Below are positions 26,335-35,309 of a stretch of 37,274 bases of DNA, piece by piece. The DNA lies in contig NZ_JAHZMO010000032.1 in NCBI RefSeq assembly GCF_020748185.1, positions 1-37,274 on the forward strand. The letters are read 5' to 3'. The notes beneath the pieces are model-generated. The model did no database searches, was not told where the DNA came from, and was given only the letters and a program-made list of their open reading frames with translations. How positions within the stretch are numbered: position 1 is the first letter of the stretch; each line of letters starts with the position of its first letter. The position numbers and the translations under genes were made by a program. Source of the stretch: Terrisporobacter petrolearius. GTDB taxonomy: Bacteria; Bacillota; Clostridia; Peptostreptococcales; Peptostreptococcaceae.

Positions 26335-27255
26335 TTATTTGTTTAAGTCAGCTAAATCTTTTGCTATATTAGCAGCAACTTTAGCATTGTTGTAAACAAG
26401 TTCTATATTAGAAGCAAGAGATTTACCTTCAGTTATAGTTTTTACTTTGTCTAATAAGAAAGGAGTAACTTGCTTTCCGCCTATGTGTTTTTCTTTTGCT
26501 TCTTTTAAAGCAGATTCTATGGCATTAGTTATAGTGTCGTAGTCCATTTCGAACTCCTTAGGTATTGGATTAGCTATTACCATACCACCTTTTAAGTTTA
26601 AGTCCCACTTAGCTTTTAGAGCCTCAGCTACTTCCATAGAAGAGTCAACTCTGTAGTCAACACCAAATCCTGAATTTCTAGTGTAAAAAGCAGGCATTTC
26701 TTCAGTTCCAAAACCTACTACTGGAACACCGTGAGTTTCTAAGTATTCTAGGGTTAAACCAATATCTAAGATAGACTTAGCTCCAGCACATATAACAGCA
26801 ACGTCAGTGTTAGCTAATTCTTCTAAGTCAGCAGATATATCCATAGTAGTTTCAGCTCCTCTATGAACTCCACCTATTCCACCAGTAGCAAATACTTTTA
26901 CTCCAGCAAGATCTGCAAGTATCATAGTAGTAGCAACAGTAGTAGCTCCAGTTAATTTTTTAGAGATTATAAAGGGTAAATCTCTTCTAGATGCTTTAAC
27001 TACATTTTTGCTTGTAGCTAAGAATTCTATTTCTTCTTTAGTTAAACCAACTTTTAAAACTCCATCTAGTATAGCTATAGTTGCAGGAACTGCACCATTT
27101 TCTCTTATTATATTCTCAACATTACTAGCCATTTCAACGTTTTGTGGGTATGGCATACCATGAGATATTATTGTAGATTCTAAAGCAACAACTGGCTTTC
27201 CTTCTTTAACTGCTGCTTCAACTTCGGGATGTATTTGTAAGTATTTTTTTAACAT
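26335..27255 (-). CDS. psuG: Pseudouridine-5'-phosphate glycosidase
   Basis: PsuG cleaves pseudouridine 5'-phosphate into uracil and ribose 5-phosphate, breaking the C-C glycosidic bond. The 306-residue protein has the family blocks [16 protein letters not shown] (Glu26), [10 protein letters not shown] (Lys87), [13 protein letters not shown] and CAGAKSILD (Lys160), equivalent to the active-site Glu, Lys and Lys of E. coli YeiN. Its start follows psuK by 28 bp on the same strand with an AAGGAG site, so both form one operon. A pseudouridine importer is not in the window. Confidence 0.95.
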   Translation of the reverse strand: MLKKYLQIHPEVEAAVKEGKPVVALESTIISHGMPYPQNVEMASNVENIIRENGAVPATIAILDGVLKVGLTKEEIEFLATSKNVVKASRRDLPFIISKKLTGATTVATTMILADLAGVKVFATGGIGGVHRGAETTMDISADLEELANTDVAVICAGAKSILDIGLTLEYLETHGVPVVGFGTEEMPAFYTRNSGFGVDYRVDSSMEVAEALKAKWDLNLKGGMVIANPIPKEFEMDYDTITNAIESALKEAKEKHIGGKQVTPFLLDKVKTITEGKSLASNIELVYNNAKVAANIAKDLADLNK

Positions 27256-27283
27256 TTTATTAACTCCTTTATTCTTTATATAA

Positions 27284-28375
27284 TTAGATATTTAATTCTT
27301 TGATTTTTTGTTTTATTAAATCTTCACTTAAGTTTGGATTGATAGTATTTTTATGGGATAGTGCTAAAATTGATGCTCCAACAGATAACTTTGCAGTTTG
27401 TTCTATATCAAGATCATTCATAAATCCATATACTATACCGGACATAAAAGCATCTCCAGCTCCAGTGGCATTTACTATATCAATTTTTATGCCAGGTATA
27501 TGCAGTGTTTTTTCTTTGTTAGCACAATATACGCCATCGCTACTTAGTGTTATAAATACACTTTTAACACCTTTTTCTATAAAGTATTCACAAGATTTTT
27601 TAGCGTCATCTAAGTTTTCTATTTTAATTCCAGATAATGTTTCGGCTTCATACTTGTTTAATTTAATTACTTCGAACTTATGAAGTATATCTTTTATTTT
27701 TACACATTTAGCAGTAGAAACAGTATCTAGAAAAATTGGTAAATGACTATAATTTCTTGTTATAAAATCTATAGTTTCCTTAGATAAATTAGTATCTAAA
27801 ACTATAGCCTTGGAATCATCTATTGATTTGTGTTTTGAATGAATAAAAGTTTCATCCAGTTTTTCGATAATGTCCATATGACTTATGGCAAGTTGCATAT
27901 CTTTTGAATGATTTAATATAGAAATATAAATTGATGTAGAGTATTCATCTGATACAAAACAATCATTAACATCTATATTTAGATTTTTACACTCAGAAAG
28001 AATAGTATTTCCATATAAGTCATTTCCTATAGCTGAAATAAGTTTAGTATTTACACCAAGTCGGCTTAAATTTTCTGCTATATTTCTACCAACTCCACCC
28101 ATGGATATGTCAACCATGCCAGGGTTAGAGTCATGCATCACTAGAGGATTATTTGGAAATCCTTGAATATCCATATTTGATCCACCAATAACTGTAACGT
28201 AATTTTCTCTTCTTAAAATGTAACCTTTGCCTAAAATCTGTCCCTTTTTCATTAAATTAGTTATATGAACAGCCACAGAAGCACGAGATATATTAAGTAT
28301 ATCAGCCAGTTCTTGTTGTGAAATCATAGGATTACTTTTTAGGATTTGTAAAATTTCTTTTTCTCTGTAAGTCAT
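27284..28375 (-). CDS. psuK: Pseudouridine kinase with N-terminal HTH
   Basis: A 363-residue PfkB-family sugar kinase with an added N-terminal winged helix (about 1-55, [20 protein letters not shown]). The kinase has [26 protein letters not shown] and the C-terminal signature [12 protein letters not shown] with the catalytic Asp. With psuG downstream it is best read as pseudouridine kinase, phosphorylating pseudouridine to the PsuG substrate. The HTH suggests it also binds DNA, perhaps the palindrome at 28398-28415 just upstream, and regulates itself. The fusion of regulator and kinase is known among Firmicute PfkB proteins. Confidence 0.9.
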   Translation of the reverse strand: MTYREKEILQILKSNPMISQQELADILNISRASVAVHITNLMKKGQILGKGYILRRENYVTVIGGSNMDIQGFPNNPLVMHDSNPGMVDISMGGVGRNIAENLSRLGVNTKLISAIGNDLYGNTILSECKNLNIDVNDCFVSDEYSTSIYISILNHSKDMQLAISHMDIIEKLDETFIHSKHKSIDDSKAIVLDTNLSKETIDFITRNYSHLPIFLDTVSTAKCVKIKDILHKFEVIKLNKYEAETLSGIKIENLDDAKKSCEYFIEKGVKSVFITLSSDGVYCANKEKTLHIPGIKIDIVNATGAGDAFMSGIVYGFMNDLDIEQTAKLSVGASILALSHKNTINPNLSEDLIKQKIKELNI

Positions 28376-28397
28376 TTAATCACCTAAAATTAATATT

Positions 28398-28415
28398 TGT
28401 TTATACATATAAACA
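28398..28415. promoter_or_regulatory. Palindrome upstream of psuK
   Basis: TGTTTATA and TATAAACA form perfect 8-bp arms around CA, 23 bp before the psuK start. It is a good candidate operator for the HTH domain of PsuK. The 318-bp gap to the plus-strand gene (28376-28693) otherwise holds AT-rich promoter-like sequence and the short leader ORF at 28662. Confidence 0.5.
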
Positions 28416-28661
28416 TTTGTTAAAAATATAATACCATCATTGCTTACAAAGAGCAATACTTTTTTGTATAAAATAAACAAGTAGTGTGTTATAAATATAA
28501 AAAGTGATAAATATGATATACTATATAATATATTTAATATTAATAAATGAAGTTAGATTTATAAAAGATTGTGTATACTGTTAAAAAACTATATATGTAT
28601 TTTGTAAGGAAATTAAGAATATTTATAATATAGAAGATATTTTACAAATAGGGGGTAGTCT

Positions 28662-28697
28662 ATGAATAAAAAAGAAAGAAATGAAGTGATAATATGA
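28662..28697 (+). pseudogene. Eleven-codon frame before hypF-like gene, probable relic of the HypF N-terminus
   Basis: AGGGGGTAGTCT precedes an ATG that encodes MNKKERNEVII and stops at a TGA overlapping the next ATG (28694) in ATGA fashion. The peptide resembles the first residues of a HypF acylphosphatase domain (form MxxRxEIxIKGxVQGVGFR). I infer that the original start and ribosome binding site remain and that the following domain was deleted, with reinitiation in another frame. A leader peptide is the alternative. Confidence 0.4.
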
Positions 28698-30322
28698 ATA
28701 GTAATAAAACAGAGGAATTTGAAATAGAAAATAAAGAAATAAGAATGGAAAGTAATCATTTAGATAGGCGGTCTTATTGCCAACCACCTTGCTACAAAAA
28801 TAATGAGCTTAATCTTAAGTTAATAGATAAATATGGCAGAGAGTATAATGACAATAAAAAAATTATGGCGAAAGTAAAAAGACTTATAAAAATAGGTAAG
28901 ATAATAGCAATTAAAGGACTAAAAGGATTTTATTTAGTTTGTGATGGAACAAACCACAAAGCCATAGCAAACTTAAGAAAAAGAAAAAATATAAAATCAA
29001 AATCTTTATCTTTGATGATGAAAGATATTGATGAAGTTAAAAATCATTGTTATCTTAATGAAAAAGAGAAGATTCTGTTAAATAGGAGTGATAAACCTAT
29101 AGTTATTTTAACAAAGAAAAACAGTAACCTACCTAACAACATTTCCTTTAATAAAGATTCTTTAGGAGTGATGTTACCATCCACAGCTATTTATAGTATG
29201 TTGTTTGATGATGACCTTAAAACTTTAGTAATAACAAGTGGAAATACAAGTGGTATGCCTATGGCATATGAAAATGAAGATGCTTTGGAAGCTTTAAAAA
29301 ATATTGCGGATTATTTTGTGATTCATAATAAAAAAATTGATGTTCCAAGGGAAAAACTTGTGTTTAAAGTACTTTTAAATGAAGAGAGAATAAGAAAAAT
29401 TGGAAGAGTATATGATTTAATTAATTTAAAAGATAGTTGTATAAGCAAAGCAAATATTAATCATAATCACGCTCATATAGTAAGTTGCATGTTTGAAAAC
29501 AATGTAAAAGAAAAAGTTATAGGATTGTGCTTTGATGGAACTGGCTGTGAAGATGATGAAAATTTATGGGGAAGTGAGTTTTTAATTTGTGACAACAAAG
29601 ACTTTAAAAAAGTAGGTCACTTAAAATATATGAAAATGCCTGGGGGAGATAATGCAACTAAAGAGCCTTGGAAGATGGCAGTAAGTTTGATTGAGTCGTG
29701 GTCAAGTAATAAACTAAATTTGCCTGTGGAAGAGTTAATAAGTAATTTAAGTATAAACAATCTTTTTAGCTATATTAAATATAAAAACTATAAAACCATA
29801 CTATACATGATTAAACACAATGTTAATACACCTTTTACTTCTTCAATGGAAAGATTGTTTGATGGAATAAGTGCATTTTTAAATTTTCAAAATAAAGTTT
29901 CTTATGAAGGAGAAGCTTGTATAGAATTAGAGAATTTGGCAAAGAGATCTATGAACACAAAGGATTACTATAAATTTGAAATTAACTATGAAAATAATAA
30001 GTTTGTTGTAGACACAGATTATATAGTAGAAGAAGTATTCAAAGACGTTATAAATAATATAAATCCATGTGTTATAGCTATGAAATTTCACAATACTATA
30101 GTGGAATTTTCTTTCAGAATATGTCTTTACTTAAGAAAACTATATCACATAAATATAGTTGCCTTAAGTGGAGGAGTATTTGAAAATGATATAATATTTA
30201 CAAGATTATATGAAAAATTAAATAACAATAATTTTCAAATATTAACTCATAAAATTTTTCCATGTAATGATTCTAATTTAACAATAGGTCAATTAATAAT
30301 AGGCATTAATAAAGCAGAATAA
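28694..30322 (+). CDS. Reduced HypF-like carbamoyltransferase homologue
   Basis: HypF makes the cyanide ligand precursor for NiFe hydrogenases and is normally about 750 residues; this one has 542. The acylphosphatase domain and most of the zinc fingers are missing (only CQPPC at 29-33 remains). A YrdC-like domain follows (about 60-225; KGLKGFYLVCDG, GVMLPSTAIY, TSGNTSGMP), but the VDDSVVR and RRSRGY elements and about 100 residues after them are absent or changed. The Kae1-like domain (about 250-540) is well kept: NHNHAHI, FDGTGCED, MKMPGGD, LSGGVFEND and NDSNLTIGQ. The frame is intact over 1.6 kb, so it may still be expressed in a new role or be in early decay. No hydrogenase genes are near. 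Confidence 0.8.
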   Translation: MNSNKTEEFEIENKEIRMESNHLDRRSYCQPPCYKNNELNLKLIDKYGREYNDNKKIMAKVKRLIKIGKIIAIKGLKGFYLVCDGTNHKAIANLRKRKNIKSKSLSLMMKDIDEVKNHCYLNEKEKILLNRSDKPIVILTKKNSNLPNNISFNKDSLGVMLPSTAIYSMLFDDDLKTLVITSGNTSGMPMAYENEDALEALKNIADYFVIHNKKIDVPREKLVFKVLLNEERIRKIGRVYDLINLKDSCISKANINHNHAHIVSCMFENNVKEKVIGLCFDGTGCEDDENLWGSEFLICDNKDFKKVGHLKYMKMPGGDNATKEPWKMAVSLIESWSSNKLNLPVEELISNLSINNLFSYIKYKNYKTILYMIKHNVNTPFTSSMERLFDGISAFLNFQNKVSYEGEACIELENLAKRSMNTKDYYKFEINYENNKFVVDTDYIVEEVFKDVINNINPCVIAMKFHNTIVEFSFRICLYLRKLYHINIVALSGGVFENDIIFTRLYEKLNNNNFQILTHKIFPCNDSNLTIGQLIIGINKAE

Positions 30323-30427
30323 TTATTTATATTAAGAGATGAAATTAATCCCTTAGCCGATTTTTTCAGCTATGATTTTTTCAGCTATAATGTAAATATA
30401 TACATATTTATCAAAGGGGGAGTGTAT

Positions 30428-30907
30428 ATGGAAAAGGAAATAGTATATAAAAGGTCTAGAAAAGATATATTAATGTATCTACTTTTAGTGATAATTGCTG
30501 ATTTAGGTTGTTCCTATATGATATTGTGTGGCTCTTATATATTAGGAATTATATCATTGGTTATATTTGGAGTAGCAACACTATATTCAATCAAGTTATT
30601 AATTATACCTAATGTAATTCTTACTGTTAACAAAGAAGGAATTAAAACAAAGTATACAAAGGGTAAATATATATCTTGGAATGAAATATCTGAAATTTAT
30701 ATTGATAAAGACTCATACAAAGACAGACCAGTAGATGTATTGGCAATAAAGCTAAAAAAAGAAGGGCAAGAAGTAAAAAATATAAAATTTCCACAACCTA
30801 AAAATAAGGTAAGAGGAGACTACAATTTAAATCTTAAATACTCTGATGGTAAATTGGAAGATGCATATACACAAATAAGAGATTTTTATAGAAATAATAT
30901 AAAATAA
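30428..30907 (+). CDS. PH-like membrane protein (STM3941-type)
   Basis: A 159-residue protein with two close membrane helices (about 15-60) followed by a bacterial PH-like domain (about 65-155; LTVNKEGIKTKYTKGKYISWNEISEIYI). This layout matches the STM3941/DUF-type small membrane proteins of unknown function. I start at the ATG at 30428, 7 bases after GGGGG; a GTG at 30422 is too close to the ribosome binding site. It is monocistronic with a bidirectional terminator behind it. Confidence 0.7.
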   Translation: MEKEIVYKRSRKDILMYLLLVIIADLGCSYMILCGSYILGIISLVIFGVATLYSIKLLIIPNVILTVNKEGIKTKYTKGKYISWNEISEIYIDKDSYKDRPVDVLAIKLKKEGQEVKNIKFPQPKNKVRGDYNLNLKYSDGKLEDAYTQIRDFYRNNIK

Positions 30908-30939
30908 ATAAAAGCCAAGGATTTTTCCTTGGCTTTTAT
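30908..30939. terminator. Bidirectional terminator
   Basis: A perfect 14-bp stem (30908-30921 with 30926-30939) with a TTTT loop, directly after one stop codon and overlapping the stop codon of the convergent HxlR gene. Confidence 0.85.
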
Positions 30940-31232
30940 GCTAATAATTCAAATTGTTTAATAAGTTTTGCATATTCATATCCTTTTGAAGTTAAGAAGT
31001 ATTCTACTCTTGGAGGATATTCATAAAAATACTCTTTATTAATTAAGTTATCACTTTCTAATTCTTTTAGTTTATCACATAGCACTTTATGGCTTACTTC
31101 ACCAATAGATCTTTGTAGAGCAGTAAATCTTTTCCTACCAGTTGATAGATTATAAAGTATGAAAGATTTGTATTTGCCTCTTATAGAATGAAAATTATTT
31201 TCCATGTTGACTGTATCATGATGATTATTCAT
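30936..31232 (-). CDS. HxlR-family transcriptional regulator
   Basis: A 98-residue MarR/HxlR-type winged helix. Seen: GKYKSFILYNLSTGRKRFTALQ, ISHKVL-like helix (EVSHKVLCDKLKELESDNLI) and the wing EYPPRVEYFLTSKG. The N-terminal Cys found in redox-sensing HxlR proteins is absent. The ribosome binding site is AAAGGAG. The target is unknown; it lies downstream of a second HxlR gene, from which a terminator separates it. Confidence 0.88.
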   Translation of the reverse strand: MNNHHDTVNMENNFHSIRGKYKSFILYNLSTGRKRFTALQRSIGEVSHKVLCDKLKELESDNLINKEYFYEYPPRVEYFLTSKGYEYAKLIKQFELLA

Positions 31233-31351
31233 TTTAATTCTCCTTTAACTAATTATATATATATATATTGCACAGAAAATAAAATATAATACTTACTAAA
31301 AGGTAACTATCCTAGAAAAAAATAAATGAAAAATACATTGCAAATTTTAGC

Positions 31352-31393
31352 AAAAAATAAATGCCAAGTTATTTAACTTGGCATTTATTTTTT
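31352..31393. terminator. Strong terminator between the two HxlR genes
   Basis: A perfect 20-bp stem (31352-31371 with 31374-31393) with a TT loop. It can stop transcription in both directions, so the two regulator genes are separate units. Confidence 0.85.
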
Positions 31394-31429
31394 TATATAA
31401 TTAGTATATATCATTTGTAAATATATCTC

Positions 31430-31747
31430 CTATACTGCGATACTATCCACATCCACATAACTACGTAGAGATCTTACACATTCCCAACCTTTTATGGTTA
31501 AGAAATATTTTATTTCAGCAGGATATGAATAGTCAACGCTTTTGTATATTAATCCTATTTCTTCTAATTGCTGGAATTTTAAACTTATTAAATCAAAACT
31601 CACACCGTCCATTAATTTTTGAAGGCTAAATAGAGTTTTTCCACCAGATTGTAAATTGCACATTATGATAGTTTTACATTCACATCTAATTGGATCAAAT
31701 CCTATAACTTGTTTACAAACCTTATTTTCTTCTCTTTCATTTTTCAA
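31430..31747 (-). CDS. Divergent HxlR-family regulator
   Basis: About 105 residues with the HxlR winged-helix pattern but weaker conservation: CKTIIMCNLQSGGKTLFSLQ, then LKFQQLEEIGLIYKS and YPAEIKYFLTIKGWE. It keeps a CxC pair (RCECK) and Cys14-like residue in the N-terminal part, where redox-active HxlR members carry their sensing Cys. The start is uncertain: TTG at 31747 has AAAGGTGAT at good spacing, whereas GTG at 31756 lies within that motif. Its target is unknown. Confidence 0.75.
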   Translation of the reverse strand: MKNEREENKVCKQVIGFDPIRCECKTIIMCNLQSGGKTLFSLQKLMDGVSFDLISLKFQQLEEIGLIYKSVDYSYPAEIKYFLTIKGWECVRSLRSYVDVDSIAV

Positions 31748-31887
31748 AGTAATCACCTTTCCTTTTGGAATATTCTTGATTTATTTAACTATATTAGCAA
31801 TAAACTTTATTTATTACTTTAAATATAGTATATACAAAAATGGTTAGAAAAGCTACTAATTTTCAGAAAATTTTGAAAAGTAATTTA

Positions 31888-32151
31888 TTAACAATTTTGC
31901 TTACTTTGTATACCGAATACAGTCATAGTATTTATATTATGTAACTCCATAGCAACCTTGGCACCGTCAGCATTTCCATCCTTGATAAAGTCCATAATCA
32001 TTTTATGATCTCTTAGAGTTAACTCATTTGTCTTATGAAATTTCTTAGATAAATTAACACCTTTGTTAATGGCTTCATTAATAATAGGCATTAAATCTTT
32101 AATAAAAGCATTATGGCTAGCCTTAGCAATCGCGTTGTTAAAATATAACTT
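31888..32151 (-). pseudogene. C-terminal remnant of a GntR/FadR-type regulator (FCD domain)
   Basis: The minus-strand frame ending at 31888 holds the last part of an FCD ligand-binding domain: YFNNAIAKASHNAFIKDLMP, then DHKMIMDFIKDGNADGAKVA and MELH. The DNA-binding domain and the first part of FCD are missing; homology stops near 32151. Sequence read beyond that in this frame is antisense to the IlvD fragment. Confidence 0.75.
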
Positions 32152-32154
32152 AAG

Positions 32155-32381
32155 AAGGTCCAAAGGGAGGACCTGGAATGAGAGAAATGTTAAATCCAAC
32201 CTCAGCCATAGCAGGTATGGGTCTAGGAGAATGTGTTGCTCTTATAATAGATGGACGTTTTTCTGGGGTATCCATAGGTCACGTTTCACCAGAAGCAGCA
32301 GTTGGCGGACCTATAGCTTTAGTTAAAGAAGGGGATTTAATAAGAATAAATATAAATATAATAAAAATGAAGAATATCTAG
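32155..32381 (+). pseudogene. C-terminal fragment of IlvD/Edd-family dehydratase
   Basis: The plus-strand frame begins at [13 protein letters not shown] and runs through [16 protein letters not shown] to [20 protein letters not shown], unmistakable C-terminal blocks of dihydroxy-acid or sugar-acid dehydratases. The N-terminal three quarters are missing, an in-frame stop lies directly upstream, about four residues are deleted after DGRFSG, and the end is replaced by unrelated sequence. An ATG at 32178 with GGGAGG upstream could express a fragment, but it cannot be an enzyme. Confidence 0.85.
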
Positions 32382-32551
32382 AATATGACCCTGTATATGC
32401 AGTTTATAGAAATAAAGAAAAATTAAAATATGAAAAGTTAGATATTAAAAATTTATATATAGATGTCTCCATAATTAATATTTATTCTAATACTAAGGGA
32501 GAAGAATATAGAAGCACTAATTTTGACTTTGGTTTTAAATATGAAGAGTAA
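32360..32551 (+). pseudogene. 3' fragment of an unidentified gene
   Basis: In another frame from the IlvD piece, an open stretch encodes about 62 residues ([20 protein letters not shown], then LDIKNLYIDVSIINIYSN and an FGFKYEE end) without a start codon. Composition is coding-like. I do not recognise it. From 32552 to 32711 I see nothing but AT-rich sequence. Confidence 0.4.
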
Positions 32552-32711
32552 TTAATTAGAATTGCGAATAAATAAAGATATTCTGAAATTGATCTTGCAA
32601 AACGTTTTAGAATACCTTTATTTTTATGTTGAAAAAAATGAAGGAAAACTGTTTTTCTTAATCTTTTGTTGAATAAATTGCAACATAATAATTGAATTAT
32701 GCAAAAAAATC

Positions 32712-32740
32712 TTGTAATTTAAGAAAAAATATCTTATAAT
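32712..32740 (+). promoter_or_regulatory. Promoter of the alanine symporter gene
   Basis: TTGTAA (32712-32717), 17 bases and a perfect TATAAT (32735-32740), 87 bp before the start codon. Confidence 0.7.
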
Positions 32741-32827
32741 TAATTTTAATGAATGAAGTGTGAATGAATTATGCATTTTTTGCATTAATAAAACAAAAAA
32801 ATAAATATAATTGGAGGAAAAAATATA

Positions 32828-34249
32828 ATGGAATTATTAAACAATCTAATATTAAGTATTAGTGACGTCTTATGGTCAAAAGTTCTTATAGTAATGTTAA
32901 TTGTACTAGGACTTTACTTTACTTTTAGGACAAAGTTTGTACAATTTAGGTATTTTGGAGAAATGTTTAGGCTTTTAGGCGATGGAGCTAAGGGAGAAAA
33001 GAAAGAAGGCGCTGTTTCATCATTCCAAGCTTTCTGTATATCAACAGCATCTCGTGTTGGTACGGGTAATATAGCAGGTATTGCAATGGCAGTTGTTGCT
33101 GGAGGACCTGGATCAGTATTTTGGATGTGGTTAATAGCTCTTATTGGTTCAGCATCAAGTTTTGTGGAAAGTACGTTAGCACAAATATATAAGGTAAAAG
33201 ATGGTGAAGGATTTAGAGGAGGACCTGCATATTATATAGAACAAGGTCTTGGAAGTAAAAAGATGGGAATGTTATTCTCAATTCTTATAACAATATGTTA
33301 TGGATTTGTGTTTAATGCAGTTCAATCAAACACAATAACAGCTGCATTTAACAATGCTTTTGGAGTAGATAAATTTGTAATAGGAGTAGTTATTGCTATA
33401 CTAACAGCGTTAGTAATATTTGGCGGTGTCCATAGAGTTGCAAAAGTTTCTGAAATAATAGTGCCAGTGTTGGCAGTTATGTATATATTAGTTGCATTAT
33501 TTGTTGTGGTAATTAATATAACAGAAATACCAGGAATAATAGTAACTATATTTGAAAGTGCTTTTGGAGTTAGAGAAATGGCTGTAGGTTCAATGAGTGG
33601 TATGATATTAGTTGGTATAAAAAGAGGATTATTCTCTAACGAAGCAGGTATGGGTTCTGCACCAAATGCTGCGGCAACTGCAGATACAACTCATCCAGTT
33701 AAACAAGGTTTAATCCAAAGTTTAGGTGTATTTACAGATACTATAGTGATTTGCTCATGTACTGCATTTATTATACTATTATACCCTAAATATTCAACAG
33801 CAGGACTTGACGGAATACAATTAACTCAGGCAGCTTTAAGCTCTCACATAGGATCAATAGGATATGTATTCCTAGCGATATGTATATTACTATTTGCATT
33901 CAGTTCTATAGTTGGTAACTACTACTATGGTCAATCAAATATAGAATTTATGAGTAACAGCAAAACAGTTATGAATTTATTTAGAGCGTTAGTTGTTGCT
34001 ATGGTATTATTTGGTTCAGTAGCAACTGTTGAAATAGTTTGGAATTTAGCAGATGTATTTATGGGGTTAATGGCAATAATAAACTTAATAGCTATAGCCT
34101 TAATTGGTAGATATGCATTTATAGCTTTACAAGATTATACAGATCAAAAGAAAGCTGGAATAAAAGAACCTGTATTTGATGCTTCTAACATAAAAGGATT
34201 AGAAAACATTGAACACTGGAGAAATGATAGACAAGATAAAGCTATGTAA
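32828..34249 (+). CDS. Sodium:alanine symporter (AGCS family)
   Basis: A 473-residue membrane protein with about 11 helices that imports alanine or glycine with Na+ or H+. Family blocks are clear: STASRVGTGNIAGIAMAVVAGG, GPAYYIEQGLGS, KRGLFSNEAGMGSAPNAAATA, and GNYYYGQSN. The length is typical. A TTGGAGG site precedes the ATG. It is transcribed alone from a good promoter. The stop codon lies inside a 35-bp tandem duplication. It is intact although both flanks are decayed genes. Confidence 0.93.
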   Translation: MELLNNLILSISDVLWSKVLIVMLIVLGLYFTFRTKFVQFRYFGEMFRLLGDGAKGEKKEGAVSSFQAFCISTASRVGTGNIAGIAMAVVAGGPGSVFWMWLIALIGSASSFVESTLAQIYKVKDGEGFRGGPAYYIEQGLGSKKMGMLFSILITICYGFVFNAVQSNTITAAFNNAFGVDKFVIGVVIAILTALVIFGGVHRVAKVSEIIVPVLAVMYILVALFVVVINITEIPGIIVTIFESAFGVREMAVGSMSGMILVGIKRGLFSNEAGMGSAPNAAATADTTHPVKQGLIQSLGVFTDTIVICSCTAFIILLYPKYSTAGLDGIQLTQAALSSHIGSIGYVFLAICILLFAFSSIVGNYYYGQSNIEFMSNSKTVMNLFRALVVAMVLFGSVATVEIVWNLADVFMGLMAIINLIAIALIGRYAFIALQDYTDQKKAGIKEPVFDASNIKGLENIEHWRNDRQDKAM

Positions 34250-34301
34250 TATAGATGATTTAAAAGCAAGATAAAGCTATGTAATATAGATGATTTAAAA
34301 G
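34232..34301. repeat. Perfect 35-bp tandem duplication across the symporter stop
   Basis: Positions 34232-34266 and 34267-34301 are identical (CAAGATAAAGCTATGTAATA...). The first copy contains the last codons and stop of the symporter; the second is noncoding. Confidence 0.95.
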
Positions 34302-34363
34302 GGTGTATCAAAAATGAATATACCCCCAAAAAGTAGACAAATAATATAATATAATTTTTAACC

Positions 34364-34394
34364 AAAGTGCTAATTTTAAATTAGCACTTTTTAA
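34364..34394 (+). terminator. Terminator after the symporter
   Basis: A 13-bp stem AAAGTGCTAATTT (34364-34376) with its complement (34378-34390), followed by TT. Confidence 0.75.
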
Positions 34395-34472
34395 TTACTA
34401 GAAACCTGAATTATTACTTTTTTTACCATAAAATAATAGGTAGCAAAAAATACTAACTGAATTGAAGGGCTA

Positions 34473-34693
34473 ATGGAATGCACAAAAAATAAGAAAAATA
34501 CTCTTTATAGCTATATGTTTTACAATGATTTTTTCAAAAATAAATATTTTGTAGATACAAACAATAGAATAATTAAAGCATATATACAAAAGATAAGAAA
34601 ATTGCTTATGGAGATGTAAATTATTTAAATGGAAAGAGATTAGCATATAATAAAGGAGATATAACTGTCCGTTGGATAAATAATGCATTTTGA
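34473..34693 (+). pseudogene. Frameshifted short gene remnant
   Basis: An ATG at 34473 with AAGGG upstream gives 48 residues (MECTKNKKNTLYSYMFYNDF and on) before a stop at 34617. The frame two bases over then encodes KIAYGDVNYLNGKRLAYNKG and DITVRWINNAF up to 34693. A frameshift near 34585-34600 would join them into about 72 residues. I cannot name the family. Confidence 0.45.
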
Positions 34694-34696
34694 TGA

Positions 34697-34930
34697 AAAA
34701 ATATAAAAGTATATTTAGTAGAAGTTAAAAGTATAGACGAATGTGTTCACATGCTTGAGAGTGATAGGGATGATGTTATATCTTTACTAAATGGCATTAA
34801 TTTTAAAAATAATTATAATAATATATTTAACTACTCATCTGGCATTGTTTATATTGCTGGAAATAAAAATAGTAAAGACATAGTAAAAAAGTTCAATGCA
34901 ATAATTAATGAAATATATAAGTTTAAATAA
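34697..34930 (+). pseudogene. Open remnant without start, possibly GGDEF-like tail
   Basis: A 77-codon stretch (VYLVEVKSIDECVHMLESDR, then YSSGIVYIAGNKNSKDIVKK and INEIYKFK) ends at 34930 and begins directly after a stop, without a start codon. The last 35 residues loosely resemble the end of a GGDEF domain (SxGI...ADxALYxAK). Adjacency to the EAL fragment makes a former GGDEF-EAL protein conceivable, but this is weak. Confidence 0.35.
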
Positions 34931-34949
34931 TATAATAAGTTATTGCCTG

Positions 34950-35209
34950 CATACAACAAGTATTTTAGAAAATATTCATGCTAAATACTTAGAAGGTATA
35001 AAGCATACAATAGAAGCATTAAAAAATAATGGGCTCAAAATTGCTATAGATTATTTTGGGATAGAATATGGAAATTTAAATATGTTAGAAATTGTAGAGT
35101 TTGATATTATTAAACAAGATAAATACTTTATAATAATTTATATATTCAAGGATACTTTTACTCGAAGCCCTTACCTATTGAAGAATTAGAAAAATTTAAT
35201 GTAAGATAA
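34950..35209 (+). pseudogene. EAL-domain (c-di-GMP phosphodiesterase) remnant
   Basis: The frame to about 35140 encodes SILENIHAKYLEG, then GLKIAIDYFGIEYGNLN and FDIIKQDKYFI, aligning with the later half of EAL domains, where the metal-binding DDFG is changed to DYFG. A +2 frame continues QGYFYSKPLPIEELEKFNVR to 35209, the usual EAL end. The N-terminal half with the EAL motif itself is missing, so no activity is expected. Confidence 0.75.
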
Positions 35210-35272
35210 TAATAAGTTGAAAATAAATATACAGATTTAAATATACAAATTAAAAGTAAAATTTAGCTTTTG

Positions 35273-35309
35273 TACTGGAATGATACCATATATCATTCCA
35301 GTATTTTTT
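35273..35309 (+). terminator. Rho-independent terminator after the EAL remnant
   Basis: A 13-bp stem (35273-35285 with 35291-35303), a 5-nt loop and a TTTTTT tail. Its survival marks where the lost gene ended. Confidence 0.85.

Noticed and set aside
32063..32326. 87-residue plus-strand frame over the GntR-IlvD junction
   Set aside because: It reads the FCD remnant in antisense and then IlvD in the wrong frame; the composition (many Arg, Trp, Ser) is a frame artefact.
32632..32700. Possible riboswitch or attenuator upstream of the symporter
   Set aside because: Only an imperfect 9-bp hairpin was seen, without any known aptamer core, and a good promoter lies downstream of it.
34144..34365. 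Minus-strand frame over the end of the symporter
   Set aside because: It is antisense to a conserved gene and its second half comes from the tandem repeat and terminator.
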